From: Actinomycetes bacterium
GTDB taxonomy: Bacteria; Actinomycetota; Acidimicrobiia; Acidimicrobiales; RAAP-2
Direction of reading: 5' to 3'
DNA length: 64,000 nucleotides
NCBI GenBank assembly: GCA_021786095.1
Contig: JAJYNX010000071.1
Coordinates: forward strand, 1-64,000
Translations under genes and position numbers: made by a program
Shown here: piece after piece, positions 56,360 through 64,000 of the stretch
Layout of the letters: the number at the start of each line of letters is the position of its first letter
Position numbering within the stretch: the first letter of the stretch is position 1
The notes under the pieces: model-generated
Database searches by the model: none
The model's input: only the letters and a program-made list of their open reading frames with translations
Told to the model about the DNA's origin: nothing

Positions 56360-57432
56360 CGACGACTCCACCATTCGACGATCTGGCCGCGCGGGCGCGC
56401 GAGCTGCTGGCGCTGATCGAGGCGACGGACTCGCTGGACGAGTTGCGCCAGTCCGAGTCGGCCCTGGTCGGAAAGCGGTCGCCGCTCGCCGCGTGGCAGA
56501 AGTCGTTGGGGTCGCTGGACGCGGCCCAGCGCGCCGCGGCCGGCGCCCGGCTCCAGGAGGTGCGTCGCCAGGTGGAGACCGCTCTGGCCGAGCGCCGCGA
56601 CGTGCTCGAGCGTCAAGCTCGCGAGGAGCGAGCGGCCCAGGACCGACTCGACCTGGGTGACGTGGTCGTGCGGTCGGTGCGCACGCCCCTGCGCGCGGGG
56701 CATCCAGGACTGGTGGCGGTGACCCAGCGCGAGCTCGAGGACGTGTTCGTGGCGATGGGCTTCACGGTGGCCGAGGGTCCCGAGGTCGAGACGGACTGGT
56801 ACAACTTCGAGGCCCTCAACATCCCGCCCGCTCACCCGGCGCGCGGCATGTGGGACACCTTCTACGTCGGTTTGGGCGAGCCGGAGACCGTGGTGCTGCG
56901 CACCCACACCTCGCCGACTCAGGTTCATCTGATGGAGGACGCCGTGGCTCACGGCACGCTGCCCATCCACGCGGTGGCGCCCGGGCGCTGCTACCGGCGC
57001 GACACGCCCGACTCCCGACACCTGGCGGTGTTCCACCAGATCGAGGGTCTCGTGGTCGACCGTGACGTGACGTTCGCGGACATGGCCGGCGTGATCGAGA
57101 CGTTCACTCGCGCCTACTTCGGACCCGACATCACCTCGCGGCTACGACCCGCCTACTTCCCCTTCACCGAACCGTCGGCGGAGTTCGAGATCACCTGCAC
57201 GATCTGTCGCGGTGCGGGCTGTCGTACCTGCTCCTCGACGGGGTGGATCGAGCTCGGCGGATGCGGCATGGTGGATCCGGCGGTCTTCGAGGCCGTCGGC
57301 ATCGATGTCGAGCGCTGGCAGGGCTTCGCTTTCGGCTTCGGGATCGACCGATGCGCGCAGATGCGCTTCGGCATCGCGGACATGCGGGCTCTGGTGGAGA
57401 ACGACGTGCGCTTCCTGGAGCAGTTCTCGTGA
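56356..57432 (+). CDS. pheS: Phenylalanyl-tRNA synthetase alpha subunit
   Basis: Catalytic class II subunit. N-terminal coiled-coil (residues 10-95) is followed by the class II core: GRCYRRDTPDSRHLAVFHQIEG (motif 2) and FGFGIDRCAQMRFGIADMR (motif 3). 358 residues. A CTICRGAGCRTC segment places four cysteines that may form a zinc-like knuckle, seen in some bacterial PheS. GTGA overlap with pheT. Confidence 0.95.
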   Translation: MTTTPPFDDLAARARELLALIEATDSLDELRQSESALVGKRSPLAAWQKSLGSLDAAQRAAAGARLQEVRRQVETALAERRDVLERQAREERAAQDRLDLGDVVVRSVRTPLRAGHPGLVAVTQRELEDVFVAMGFTVAEGPEVETDWYNFEALNIPPAHPARGMWDTFYVGLGEPETVVLRTHTSPTQVHLMEDAVAHGTLPIHAVAPGRCYRRDTPDSRHLAVFHQIEGLVVDRDVTFADMAGVIETFTRAYFGPDITSRLRPAYFPFTEPSAEFEITCTICRGAGCRTCSSTGWIELGGCGMVDPAVFEAVGIDVERWQGFAFGFGIDRCAQMRFGIADMRALVENDVRFLEQFS

Positions 57433-59897
57433 GGGTCGCTCTGTCGTGGCTCCGGGAGTTCGTGGACCTGCCCGAAAGTGCGGATGAACTCCGCGAGATC
57501 CTGGACGATCTCGGTCTGGTGGTGGAGGCGATCGAGCGGGTCGGCGAGCCCCTGGAGGAGGTGGTCGTCGCGCGCGTCGACGAGATCCGATCCATCCCCG
57601 GCGCCGATCGCATCCGCCTCGTCGTCGTCGACGCGGGGAATGGTCCACTTGAGATCGTGTGCGGGGCGACGAACTTCGACGTCGGGGATCACGTGCCGCT
57701 CGCTCGAGTGGGGGCCGTGCTGCCCGGCGACGTCGTCATCGCCCGGCGCCAGATGCGTGGCGTCACGAGCAACGGCATGCTGTGCTCGTCGCGCGAGCTG
57801 GGCCTGAGCGACGAGCACGAGGGGCTGATGCTGCTCCAGGGCGTCGAGAACCGACTGGGCGAGCCACTCCACGAGGTGCTGGGCATCGCGAGCGACGTGA
57901 TCTTCGACATCTCGATCGAGGGGAATCGACCCGACGCGTGGTCGGTGGTGGGCGTCGCCCGCGACCTCGCCACGCGCCTGAATCGGACGTTGCGCCCGGC
58001 GCGGCTCGCGACGATCCAGTCGTCGCTCCCCACCGCCACGGTGGCCGCGGCGGGCATCGACGATCCGCACCTGTGCGGACGGCTGACGGTGTCCGTCGTC
58101 CGTGGCGTGAGCGTGGGCCCGTCGCCGGCGTGGGTCGCGCAGCGTCTGGAGAGCGCGGGGCTGCGCCCGATCTCCAACGTGGTGGACGCGTCGAACCTGG
58201 TGATGCTGGAGCTCGGGCAGCCGACGCATCCCTACGACGCGTCGCGAGTGGCGGGGCGCACGTTGCGCGCCCGTCGCGCTCGGCCGGACGAACAGCTGGT
58301 TACCCTCGACGGGGTGACGCGACAGCTCGCGCGAGCCGGGCGGGGGCTGGGTGACACCGGCGTCGACTGCGTGATCGTCGACGGTGAGGACACGGTGTTG
58401 GGCCTCGCGGGCATCATGGGCGGCGCCTCGAGCGAGATCACCGCCGATACGACCGAGATCCTGCTCGAGGCGGCCTACTTCGATCCGATGACCATCGCGC
58501 GGTCGTCGAAGCGTCACGGGCTTCGTACGGAGGCCTCCGTGCGTTTCGAGCGAGGAGTGGACCCCGAGCTGGCGCCGCGCGCGGTGGCCCGTATCGTGTC
58601 CATCCTGAGCGAGAGTTGTCCCAACCTCGAGTGGCTGGCCGATCCGCTGGACGTGCGGGGTATCGTGCCCGCCCCACCCACCGTGGAGTTGCGCGGTGGG
58701 GATATCGAGCGAATCCTCGGGGCGTCGCTGGATCGTGACGAGGTCACGCGGCTGCTCGAAGGGCTGGGCTTCTCGGTCACGGCCGGCTCGACCAGTCTCT
58801 TCGTCATCGCGCCCAGCGCCCGTCTCGACGTGCGCCACGGCGCGGCGGGCCGCGCGGACGTCGTGGAGGAGATCGCGCGGCTTCACGGGTACCGTCGCCT
58901 GGCGCGGCGATCGCCGTCCTGGGCGGAGCCGGGTGCACTGAGTGAGCGCACCCGCCTGCGCCGGCGCGTGCGCGACGTCGCGGTTGATCTGGGCCTGTAC
59001 GAGGTATGGACACCCACTCTGGTGAGCGACGAGGAGTTCGATCTGGTCGCCCGCGGCGAGCAACGCGTGCGAGTCACCAATCCGCTGGCCAGTGGCGAGT
59101 CAACACTTCGCGCGACGCTGCTGACGGGCGTGGTGCGCGCGTGGGCCCGCAACGTGGAGCGGGGTCTGGGTGACGTGGTCGTGGGCGAGATCGGCACCGT
59201 CTTCACGCACCCCGCCACGCGGGGTGGACGCACGACGCGCGGTGGGGTCGCCGGAGCCACCACCCTCACCCTGCCGGGAGAGCACGAGCGACTCACGGTG
59301 GTGCTGGGGCGGCCCGAGGACGACGCGACGACTGCGGTGGCGTGGTGGTCGGTGTTGGCCGAGCGTCTTGGTCTGACCGACATCGTCGTTCGCTCGCGCG
59401 ACGATCTGGAGGGCGGGGTGCACGCGACTCGTGGCGCTCAGTTGGTCGATCGGGAAACCGGGGCCGTGCTCGGCCAGGTGGGTGAGGTGGAGGTGGATCT
59501 CGTGACGGCGGTGGCTCCGGGGATGCGCGAGCGACGGTTGGGCCTGCTCGACGTGGACCTCGACGCCGTGGCGGACTCCCTGCGAGTGCGACGGCGCGAC
59601 ACCGTCGCCGTGGTGCCCAGTCGCTTTCCGAGTGCGCTGCTGGATCTCGCACTGGTGACGCCGCAGTCGGTCCACGTCCAGGACCTGGCGGCGGCCCTGC
59701 GGACGTCGTCGCCACTGGTGGAGTCGGTGCAGGTCTTCGACGTGTTCCGCTCGGTGAGTCTGCCGGTGGGGACGCGCAGCGTGGCGTACACCATTCGTCT
59801 GGGTTCGAGCGATCATACGCTGAGCGACGAGGAGATCCGCGCCGCGCGCGAGTCACTCCTGGCGAGCGCCGTCTCGATGGGCGCGACGCTGCGCTGA
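57429..59897 (+). CDS. pheT: Phenylalanyl-tRNA synthetase beta subunit
   Basis: 822 residues with the usual order of domains. Residues 40-150 are an OB-fold tRNA-binding domain (VVVARVDEIRSIPGADRIRL). A B3/B4 editing domain (about 210-380) and B5 (about 400-470) follow. A catalytic-like core then precedes a C-terminal anticodon-binding FDX-ACB domain (PSRFPSALLDLALVTP to the end). GTG at 57429 is set by the GTGA overlap with pheS; the ORF-track start lies in pheS. Confidence 0.95.
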   Translation: MRVALSWLREFVDLPESADELREILDDLGLVVEAIERVGEPLEEVVVARVDEIRSIPGADRIRLVVVDAGNGPLEIVCGATNFDVGDHVPLARVGAVLPGDVVIARRQMRGVTSNGMLCSSRELGLSDEHEGLMLLQGVENRLGEPLHEVLGIASDVIFDISIEGNRPDAWSVVGVARDLATRLNRTLRPARLATIQSSLPTATVAAAGIDDPHLCGRLTVSVVRGVSVGPSPAWVAQRLESAGLRPISNVVDASNLVMLELGQPTHPYDASRVAGRTLRARRARPDEQLVTLDGVTRQLARAGRGLGDTGVDCVIVDGEDTVLGLAGIMGGASSEITADTTEILLEAAYFDPMTIARSSKRHGLRTEASVRFERGVDPELAPRAVARIVSILSESCPNLEWLADPLDVRGIVPAPPTVELRGGDIERILGASLDRDEVTRLLEGLGFSVTAGSTSLFVIAPSARLDVRHGAAGRADVVEEIARLHGYRRLARRSPSWAEPGALSERTRLRRRVRDVAVDLGLYEVWTPTLVSDEEFDLVARGEQRVRVTNPLASGESTLRATLLTGVVRAWARNVERGLGDVVVGEIGTVFTHPATRGGRTTRGGVAGATTLTLPGEHERLTVVLGRPEDDATTAVAWWSVLAERLGLTDIVVRSRDDLEGGVHATRGAQLVDRETGAVLGQVGEVEVDLVTAVAPGMRERRLGLLDVDLDAVADSLRVRRRDTVAVVPSRFPSALLDLALVTPQSVHVQDLAAALRTSSPLVESVQVFDVFRSVSLPVGTRSVAYTIRLGSSDHTLSDEEIRAARESLLASAVSMGATLR

Positions 59898-59923
59898 CGT
59901 CGCCGCGGACGCGAACCGTCCGG

Positions 59924-59929
59924 TAAGTT
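59924..59929 (+). promoter_or_regulatory. -10 box of the thioesterase gene (leaderless)
   Basis: TAAGTT followed by six bases (ggtcgc) and the GTG at 59936. Confidence 0.55.
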
Positions 59930-59935
59930 GGTCGC

Positions 59936-60643
59936 GTGATCGAGTTCGTGCCGCTGGCGACGCCCGGGCGACACTTCACGCGGAGTCGGCGGGTTCGTCT
60001 CGGCGACGCGGACCTCGACGGCGTGCTGCGGCCCGACGGCGTGGCGCGCTACCTCCAGGACGTGGCGGGTGACGACGCGGACGACACCGTGATCATCAGC
60101 GAGGACGTGTGGGTGGTGCGGCGCACCGCGATGCGCGTCGCCGCAGGGGGTGCGTGGCCGCGGTTGGGTGACGAGGTGACGCTCACCACGTGGTGCGCCG
60201 GCACCGGCGCGGCGTGGGCGGAGCGGCGAACCGACCTGCGCGTGGGGGAGCGGCTCATGGTGGAGTCGGTCGCCCTGTGGGTCCCCGTCGACCCGACGGG
60301 ACGGCCGGTACGTCTACGACCCAGCTTCTTCGACGTCTACGGGGAGGCGGCAGCCGGCCGCCACGTCTCGGGACGGGTGACGGTGGTGGCGCCGCCCGCC
60401 TCCACTCGCTCGCGGCCGTGGTGCGTGCGCCGAAGCGATCTCGACGTGATCGGCCACGTCAACAACGCGGCGGTGTGGTGCGCACTCAGCGAGGTCGCCA
60501 CCGAGTCGCTACGCTACGCCTCGTTGGTGCACCACGGTCCAATCGGTGCGCAGGACGAGGTGACGATGGTCCACGAGCCGGAGCGGATCTGGCTACTGGT
60601 TGACGGCGACGTCCGCGTCGCGGGTGAGTACCGCGTCGAGTGA
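59936..60643 (+). CDS. Acyl-ACP thioesterase family protein
   Basis: A 235-residue double hot-dog protein related to the acyl-ACP thioesterase family. The first domain includes LGDADLDGVLRPDGVARYLQDVAGDDA; the second repeats the fold with RSDLDVIGHVNNAAVWCALSE, whose Asp/His/Asn pattern is the usual catalytic region. Expected to release fatty acids from ACP in the cytoplasm. The chain-length preference and need are unknown. Its 3' end overlaps the convergent EamA gene by 51 bases. Confidence 0.78.
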   Translation: MIEFVPLATPGRHFTRSRRVRLGDADLDGVLRPDGVARYLQDVAGDDADDTVIISEDVWVVRRTAMRVAAGGAWPRLGDEVTLTTWCAGTGAAWAERRTDLRVGERLMVESVALWVPVDPTGRPVRLRPSFFDVYGEAAAGRHVSGRVTVVAPPASTRSRPWCVRRSDLDVIGHVNNAAVWCALSEVATESLRYASLVHHGPIGAQDEVTMVHEPERIWLLVDGDVRVAGEYRVE

Positions 60644-61495
60644 TCGGTTCGCGCCGCTGGTGGCGACGACGCTGCCGACGAGAACCAGTGGGAAGCCGAG
60701 GATGATCCCCAGCGTGAGCGGCTCGCGGAGGAAGGCGATGCCGAGCACCACCGCGAGGGCGGTGTTGGCGTAGGTGACGACGACGCTGCGCGTCGATCCG
60801 ATCGTCGCGACCAGTTCGTAGAAGACCACGAACGCACCCGCGGTACACAGGAGCGCGAGCACGGCCATCGACCACCAGGTCTGGGCGTCGACGTGCGTGG
60901 GCCAGTGGGCGACACTCCAGGGAGTCCAGGCCACGGCGACGAGGGCGGTGGCCGTGGCCACCACGGCGACGCCGGGCACCCCCTGGAGCTTGGTCGCCAG
61001 GATGATGGGTCCGATGGTGTAGCCCACGCACACGATGAGCATGAGCGCGATCCACTCGAGTGAGCCGCCGTGAAGACTGAGTCCCACGAGCAGGGCCACC
61101 CCGAGAGCCCCCACTGCGAGGCCGGCGAGGCGACGTGGCGTGACGCGCTCCTCCGTGCGTCGGATGCGCTGGGCCAGGACCGAGAAGAGTGGTACGGCGC
61201 ACACCAGCAGGCTCGTGAGCGAGCTCGTGATGTGGCGCTCGGCGGTGGCCATGAGGTACCAGGGGACTCCGAACTCGGCCGCGCCGAACGCGGCGATCCA
61301 GCCCAGGTGCGCGCGGATCAGTCGGGCGTGGCCGCGCCCGATCACCAGGGGCGCGAGGAGGAGGGCGGCCGGGCCCGTGCGTCCGAGCACCAGGACGCCG
61401 GGATCGAGTTGGCGTACGGCCACGCGCATGAGCAGATAGGGGATGCCCCAGAGGACCGTCATGATGGCGAACAGCACCCAGCCGCGACGTGACAT
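60593..61495 (-). CDS. EamA/RhaT-family membrane transporter
   Basis: A 300-residue protein with ten predicted helices in two homologous halves, the drug/metabolite transporter superfamily layout: LFAIMTVLWGIPYLLMRVAVRQLDP at the start of the first half, and YANTALAVVLGIAFLREPLTLG near the end of the second. Likely an exporter of amino acids or other small metabolites; substrate unknown. ATG at 61495 has TACACT six bases upstream. Divergent from argC by 65 bp. Confidence 0.82.
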   Translation of the reverse strand: MSRRGWVLFAIMTVLWGIPYLLMRVAVRQLDPGVLVLGRTGPAALLLAPLVIGRGHARLIRAHLGWIAAFGAAEFGVPWYLMATAERHITSSLTSLLVCAVPLFSVLAQRIRRTEERVTPRRLAGLAVGALGVALLVGLSLHGGSLEWIALMLIVCVGYTIGPIILATKLQGVPGVAVVATATALVAVAWTPWSVAHWPTHVDAQTWWSMAVLALLCTAGAFVVFYELVATIGSTRSVVVTYANTALAVVLGIAFLREPLTLGIILGFPLVLVGSVVATSGANRSLDAVLTRDADVAVNQ

Positions 61496-61501
61496 GACCG
61501 T

Positions 61502-61507
61502 AGTGTA
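61502..61507 (-). promoter_or_regulatory. -10 box of the EamA transporter gene (leaderless)
   Basis: Minus-strand TACACT followed by six bases (acggtc) and the ATG. Confidence 0.55.
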
Positions 61508-61522
61508 GGGGATGCTCGGCGA

Positions 61523-61559
61523 TTTGCAGTTTTCATGGTCCGTATGCATAAAATGGCAA
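61523..61559 (+). promoter_or_regulatory. Two ARG-box-like sites over the argC promoter
   Basis: TTTGCAGTTTTCATGG and TATGCATAAAATGGCA resemble paired ArgR operators, which carry TGCAT-like half sites around an AT-rich centre. The second covers the -10 and the bases just before the start codon. ArgR is encoded two genes downstream, so feedback repression by arginine is expected. Confidence 0.5.
61549..61554 (+). promoter_or_regulatory. -10 box of argC (leaderless)
   Basis: TAAAAT is followed by six bases (ggcaac) and the argC GTG; it lies within the second ARG-box-like site. Confidence 0.6.
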
Positions 61560-61560
61560 C

Positions 61561-62577
61561 GTGCGGGTAGGGATCGTTGGTGCGACCGGGTACGCGGGAC
61601 TGGAGTTGCTGCGCCTCGCCTCGTCGCACCCCGATCTCGAGGTGGTGGTGGCGACGGGAGATCGGAACGCCGGGCAGCGCGTGGCGCACTTCGCCCCCGC
61701 GCTGGCGGCTCTGTACCCGTCGCTGATCTTCGCGCCCCATGATCAACTGGAGGACGCTGAGCCGGAGCTCGTCTTCGTGGCGTTGCCGCACGGCCAGAGT
61801 CAGACGATCGTGGCGGACCTGGTCGCGCGGGGGATCGCCGTGGTGGATCTCGGCGCCGACTTTCGCTTGAAGGACCCGGCGACGTACTCACGGTGGTACG
61901 GCGAGACCCACCGCGCTCCCGAGCTGCTCGAGCGGGCGGTCTACGGGCTCGTCGAGCGTCACCGGGGTGAACTCGAGGGGGCTTCGCTCATCGCGTCACC
62001 CGGGTGCTACCCCACGGCGACGGCACTGGCCCTGGGGCCCTTCGTGGATCACGGGGTCGTCGAGACGACGTCCGTGGTCGTCAACGCGTTGAGCGGCGCC
62101 TCGGGCGCGGGACGCTCGCCGAGCGATCGTCTCCACTTCGCGCGACTGGCCGGCAACGCCGAGGCCTACTCCCTCGTCGCCCATCGACACACGCCAGAGA
62201 TGGAGGCGGAGCTGGGCGTGCCCGTTCTGTTCACGCCCCACCTGGTCCCCGTCAGTCGCGGAATGCTGGTCAGCGCCTACGCGCGCCTGGCGTCGCCGGA
62301 CACGACCAGTGATGACGTCATGACGTTGCTGCGGCGGACCTATCGTGACGATCCCTTCGTCGTGGTCAGCGACGAGCCACCGACGCTGAAGGACCCGCTC
62401 GGCAGCAACCTCTGCTTCGTCAGCGCCCGGGTGGATCCGCGCACGGGGTGGCTGATCGCGATGAGCTCGTTGGACAATCTGGTCAAGGGTGCTGCCGGCC
62501 AGGCCATCCAGGCGTGGAACGTGGCCAGTGGGCGACCGGAGACGATGGGCTTGCCGCGGTCGGGGGTGACGCCGTGA
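61561..62577 (+). CDS. argC: N-acetyl-gamma-glutamyl-phosphate reductase ArgC
   Basis: NADPH-dependent reductase, third step of arginine synthesis. The NADP loop GATGYAGLELLRL, the catalytic cysteine in IASPGCYPTA and VNALSGASGAGRSPS are typical. 338 residues. First gene of the cluster, with GTGA overlap to argB. argJ, normally next in actinobacteria, is absent. Confidence 0.95.
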   Translation: MRVGIVGATGYAGLELLRLASSHPDLEVVVATGDRNAGQRVAHFAPALAALYPSLIFAPHDQLEDAEPELVFVALPHGQSQTIVADLVARGIAVVDLGADFRLKDPATYSRWYGETHRAPELLERAVYGLVERHRGELEGASLIASPGCYPTATALALGPFVDHGVVETTSVVVNALSGASGAGRSPSDRLHFARLAGNAEAYSLVAHRHTPEMEAELGVPVLFTPHLVPVSRGMLVSAYARLASPDTTSDDVMTLLRRTYRDDPFVVVSDEPPTLKDPLGSNLCFVSARVDPRTGWLIAMSSLDNLVKGAAGQAIQAWNVASGRPETMGLPRSGVTP

Positions 62578-63371
62578 GTCGCGTCGTGGTCAAACTGGGT
62601 GGTCACGCGGTGCGTGACGCGCGAGTCGACGCGCCGGTTCTGGCGCAGCTGGCCCAGGACGTGGGCGCCCTGCGACGCGCCGGTGACGACGTGGTGGTCG
62701 TCCACGGCGGGGGTCCCCAAATCGCGTCGTTGCTCGCCCGCCTCCAGGTGCCCGAGCGTTTTCACGAGGGACTGCGGGTCACTGATTGGGCCACGCTGGA
62801 GGTCGTGGCACTGGCCCTCGCGTCGCTCAATCAGGTGATCACCGCCGCCCTGAACCGAGCTGGTCTCGAGGCGGTCGGCCTCAACGGGGCCGACGCCTCG
62901 CTCCTGCGTGCGTCACTGCTCGGCGGCGTCTGGGGTCGGGTGGGCGGCGTGCCAGCAGTCGACGCCTCGGTCGTGACGCGCGCGTGGTCCGTCGGTTGGA
63001 CGCCCGTGGTGAGCCCGCTGGCGGTCGACGACGACGGTCAACTGCTGAACTGCAACGCCGACACCGTGGCTGGTGCCCTGGCGGGCGCACTGGGCGCGAC
63101 CACACTGGTTCTGCTGAGCGACGTCGACCAGTTGCGTGGCGACCCCGACGACCCGAGCACGGCGCTGGATCGGGTGCGCAGCGATGAGGTCGAGGCGATG
63201 CTGGCGTCAGGGATGGCGCGCGACGGCATGCGGCCGAAGATGCGCGCGGCCCTGGACGCCCTGCGCGGCGGCGCCACGCGGGTCGTGCTGGCCGACGGCC
63301 GGCGCGAGCACGCCGTCGCTGGTGCGGTCGCCGGCACGGTTCCCGTGACCGAGGTACGAGCCAGTGAGTGA
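62574..63371 (+). CDS. argB: N-acetylglutamate kinase ArgB
   Basis: Amino-acid kinase phosphorylating N-acetylglutamate, usually the arginine-inhibited step. VVVVHGGGPQI, AVGLNGADASLL and LLNCNADTVAGALAGAL are family motifs. 265 residues from the GTG overlapping argC; it lacks the N-terminal helix that forms hexamers in arginine-sensitive kinases, so it may be a dimeric, less sensitive form (inference). The ORF-track start is inside argC. Confidence 0.9.
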   Translation: MSRVVVKLGGHAVRDARVDAPVLAQLAQDVGALRRAGDDVVVVHGGGPQIASLLARLQVPERFHEGLRVTDWATLEVVALALASLNQVITAALNRAGLEAVGLNGADASLLRASLLGGVWGRVGGVPAVDASVVTRAWSVGWTPVVSPLAVDDDGQLLNCNADTVAGALAGALGATTLVLLSDVDQLRGDPDDPSTALDRVRSDEVEAMLASGMARDGMRPKMRAALDALRGGATRVVLADGRREHAVAGAVAGTVPVTEVRASE

Positions 63372-63395
63372 GCGATTCACGAGTGAGGAGTCCGC

Positions 63396-63899
63396 GTGAC
63401 CAAGACCCAGCGCCAGCACCGTATCAGCGAGCTATTGGAGAGCGACGTGATCTCGACCGCGGCACAGGTCGTCGCGCGTCTCCAGGGTGAGGGGATCGCG
63501 GCGACCCAGGCGACCGTGACCCGCGACCTCCAGGAGCTCGGCACGATCAAGATCCGCGACGAGTACGGATCGCGTCGCATCGTGTTGGCGTCGACGCCAG
63601 CGATCAGCTCCGCGCCGATCGATCACCTGCGCCGGATGATGGGCGAGTGGGTGGTGACGGTGGCGTCATCGGCCAATCTCGTGGTGATCCGCACGCCACC
63701 GGGGTGCGCTCACGTCGTGGCCTCGGCGCTAGACCGTAGTGCGCTGGGCGGCGTGTTGGGCAGCGTGGCTGGGGATGACACAATTGTGGTCATCGCCAGC
63801 GACGAGCACGGCGGCGCGGCGCTGGCCGCGACGTTTCGCGATCTGGCGGGCCTCGCTCCGGTGAAGGTCGAGAGGAAGAGGAAGGGGACGTCACGATGA
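63396..63899 (+). CDS. argR: Arginine repressor ArgR
   Basis: Hexameric arginine-responsive regulator. Residues 1-75 form the winged helix-turn-helix ([18 protein letters not shown]). Residues 85-160 are the arginine-binding oligomerisation domain with GTIAGDDTI-like [14 protein letters not shown]. 167 residues; GTG follows GAGGAG. It should bind the sites before argC. ATGA overlap with argG. Confidence 0.94.
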   Translation: MTKTQRQHRISELLESDVISTAAQVVARLQGEGIAATQATVTRDLQELGTIKIRDEYGSRRIVLASTPAISSAPIDHLRRMMGEWVVTVASSANLVVIRTPPGCAHVVASALDRSALGGVLGSVAGDDTIVVIASDEHGGAALAATFRDLAGLAPVKVERKRKGTSR

Positions 63900-64000
63900 C
63901 CACGCGCGTGGTACTGGCCTACAGCGGAGGACTCGACACGTCGGTCGCCGTTCGATGGATGATCGAGAACTGGAACGTGGAGGTGGTGGCCGTCCTGGTC
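63896..64000 (+). CDS. argG: Argininosuccinate synthase ArgG (5' part, runs off the window)
   Basis: Only the first 35 codons are visible. They contain the ATP-pyrophosphatase loop [16 protein letters not shown] that identifies ArgG. The enzyme joins citrulline and aspartate. ATG overlaps the argR stop (ATGA) and follows GGAAGGGGACG. The rest lies beyond the right edge. Confidence 0.92.
   Translation, partial: MTTRVVLAYSGGLDTSVAVRWMIENWNVEVVAVLV

Noticed and set aside
57153-59063. 636-residue minus-strand ORF
   Set aside because: Antisense shadow of pheT; no recognisable motif.

Overview
This 64 kb window is almost wall-to-wall coding DNA and very GC-rich. It reads as chromosomal DNA of an actinobacterium, probably a deep-branching one of the Acidimicrobiia type; the class is an inference. 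The reasons are a mycobacterial-type integration host factor (mihF) beside gmk, a PriA without helicase motifs, a menaquinone pathway, many GTG starts, and actinobacterial gene order in three blocks (pyr-mihF-gmk-rpoZ-coaBC-metK-priA; aroC-aroK-aroB-aroQ-efp-nusB; infC-rpmI-rplT-spoU-pheST-arg). I see no mobile elements, CRISPR arrays, tRNA or rRNA genes.

Layout. 1-3.7 kb: the tail of a partial gene, then a xylose-type sugar ABC transporter. 3.7-9.1 kb: menaquinone synthesis (menE, menB, menA, menH, menD), followed by ccdA. 9.9-13.6 kb: tyrS, a lipoprotein, three small or unknown genes and a NfuA-type Fe-S carrier. 13.6-14.1 kb: a roughly 500 bp gap. 14.1-18.3 kb: shikimate genes, efp and nusB. 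18.3-29 kb: a cytochrome c oxidase locus. 29-38 kb: pyrimidine operon under a PyrR leader. 38-48.5 kb: mihF, gmk, rpoZ, coaBC, metK, priA, def, fmt, rpe and riboflavin genes. 48.5-53.6 kb: a liv-type branched-chain amino acid or amide ABC transporter. 53.6-60 kb: DUF1844, infC, rpmI, rplT, a SpoU methyltransferase, pheS and pheT. 60-64 kb: acyl-ACP thioesterase, an EamA transporter, argC, argB, argR and the start of argG.

The most unusual part is the oxidase locus. Subunit I keeps the heme and CuB ligands but lacks the residues that mark both canonical proton channels. It also carries two extra N-terminal membrane helices. It is preceded by a cupredoxin with a C-x3-C site. Around it are two SCO copper chaperones (one fused to a large membrane module), two CtaG-like proteins, two members of a small membrane family sharing a SWAYVFEWP motif, and a 37-residue membrane peptide. 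Together these look like a specialised copper delivery and assembly set for a divergent terminal oxidase fed by the menaquinone pathway encoded nearby.

Expression signals are also distinctive. At least fourteen genes have a TAnnnT -10 box ending six or seven bases before the start codon, which predicts leaderless mRNAs. Most operon junctions are GTGA, ATGA or TGATG overlaps. Leadered exceptions include pyrR (hairpin over the Shine-Dalgarno), infC (probable AUC start), livK (consensus -35/-10) and argC (ARG-box-like repeats over the promoter).
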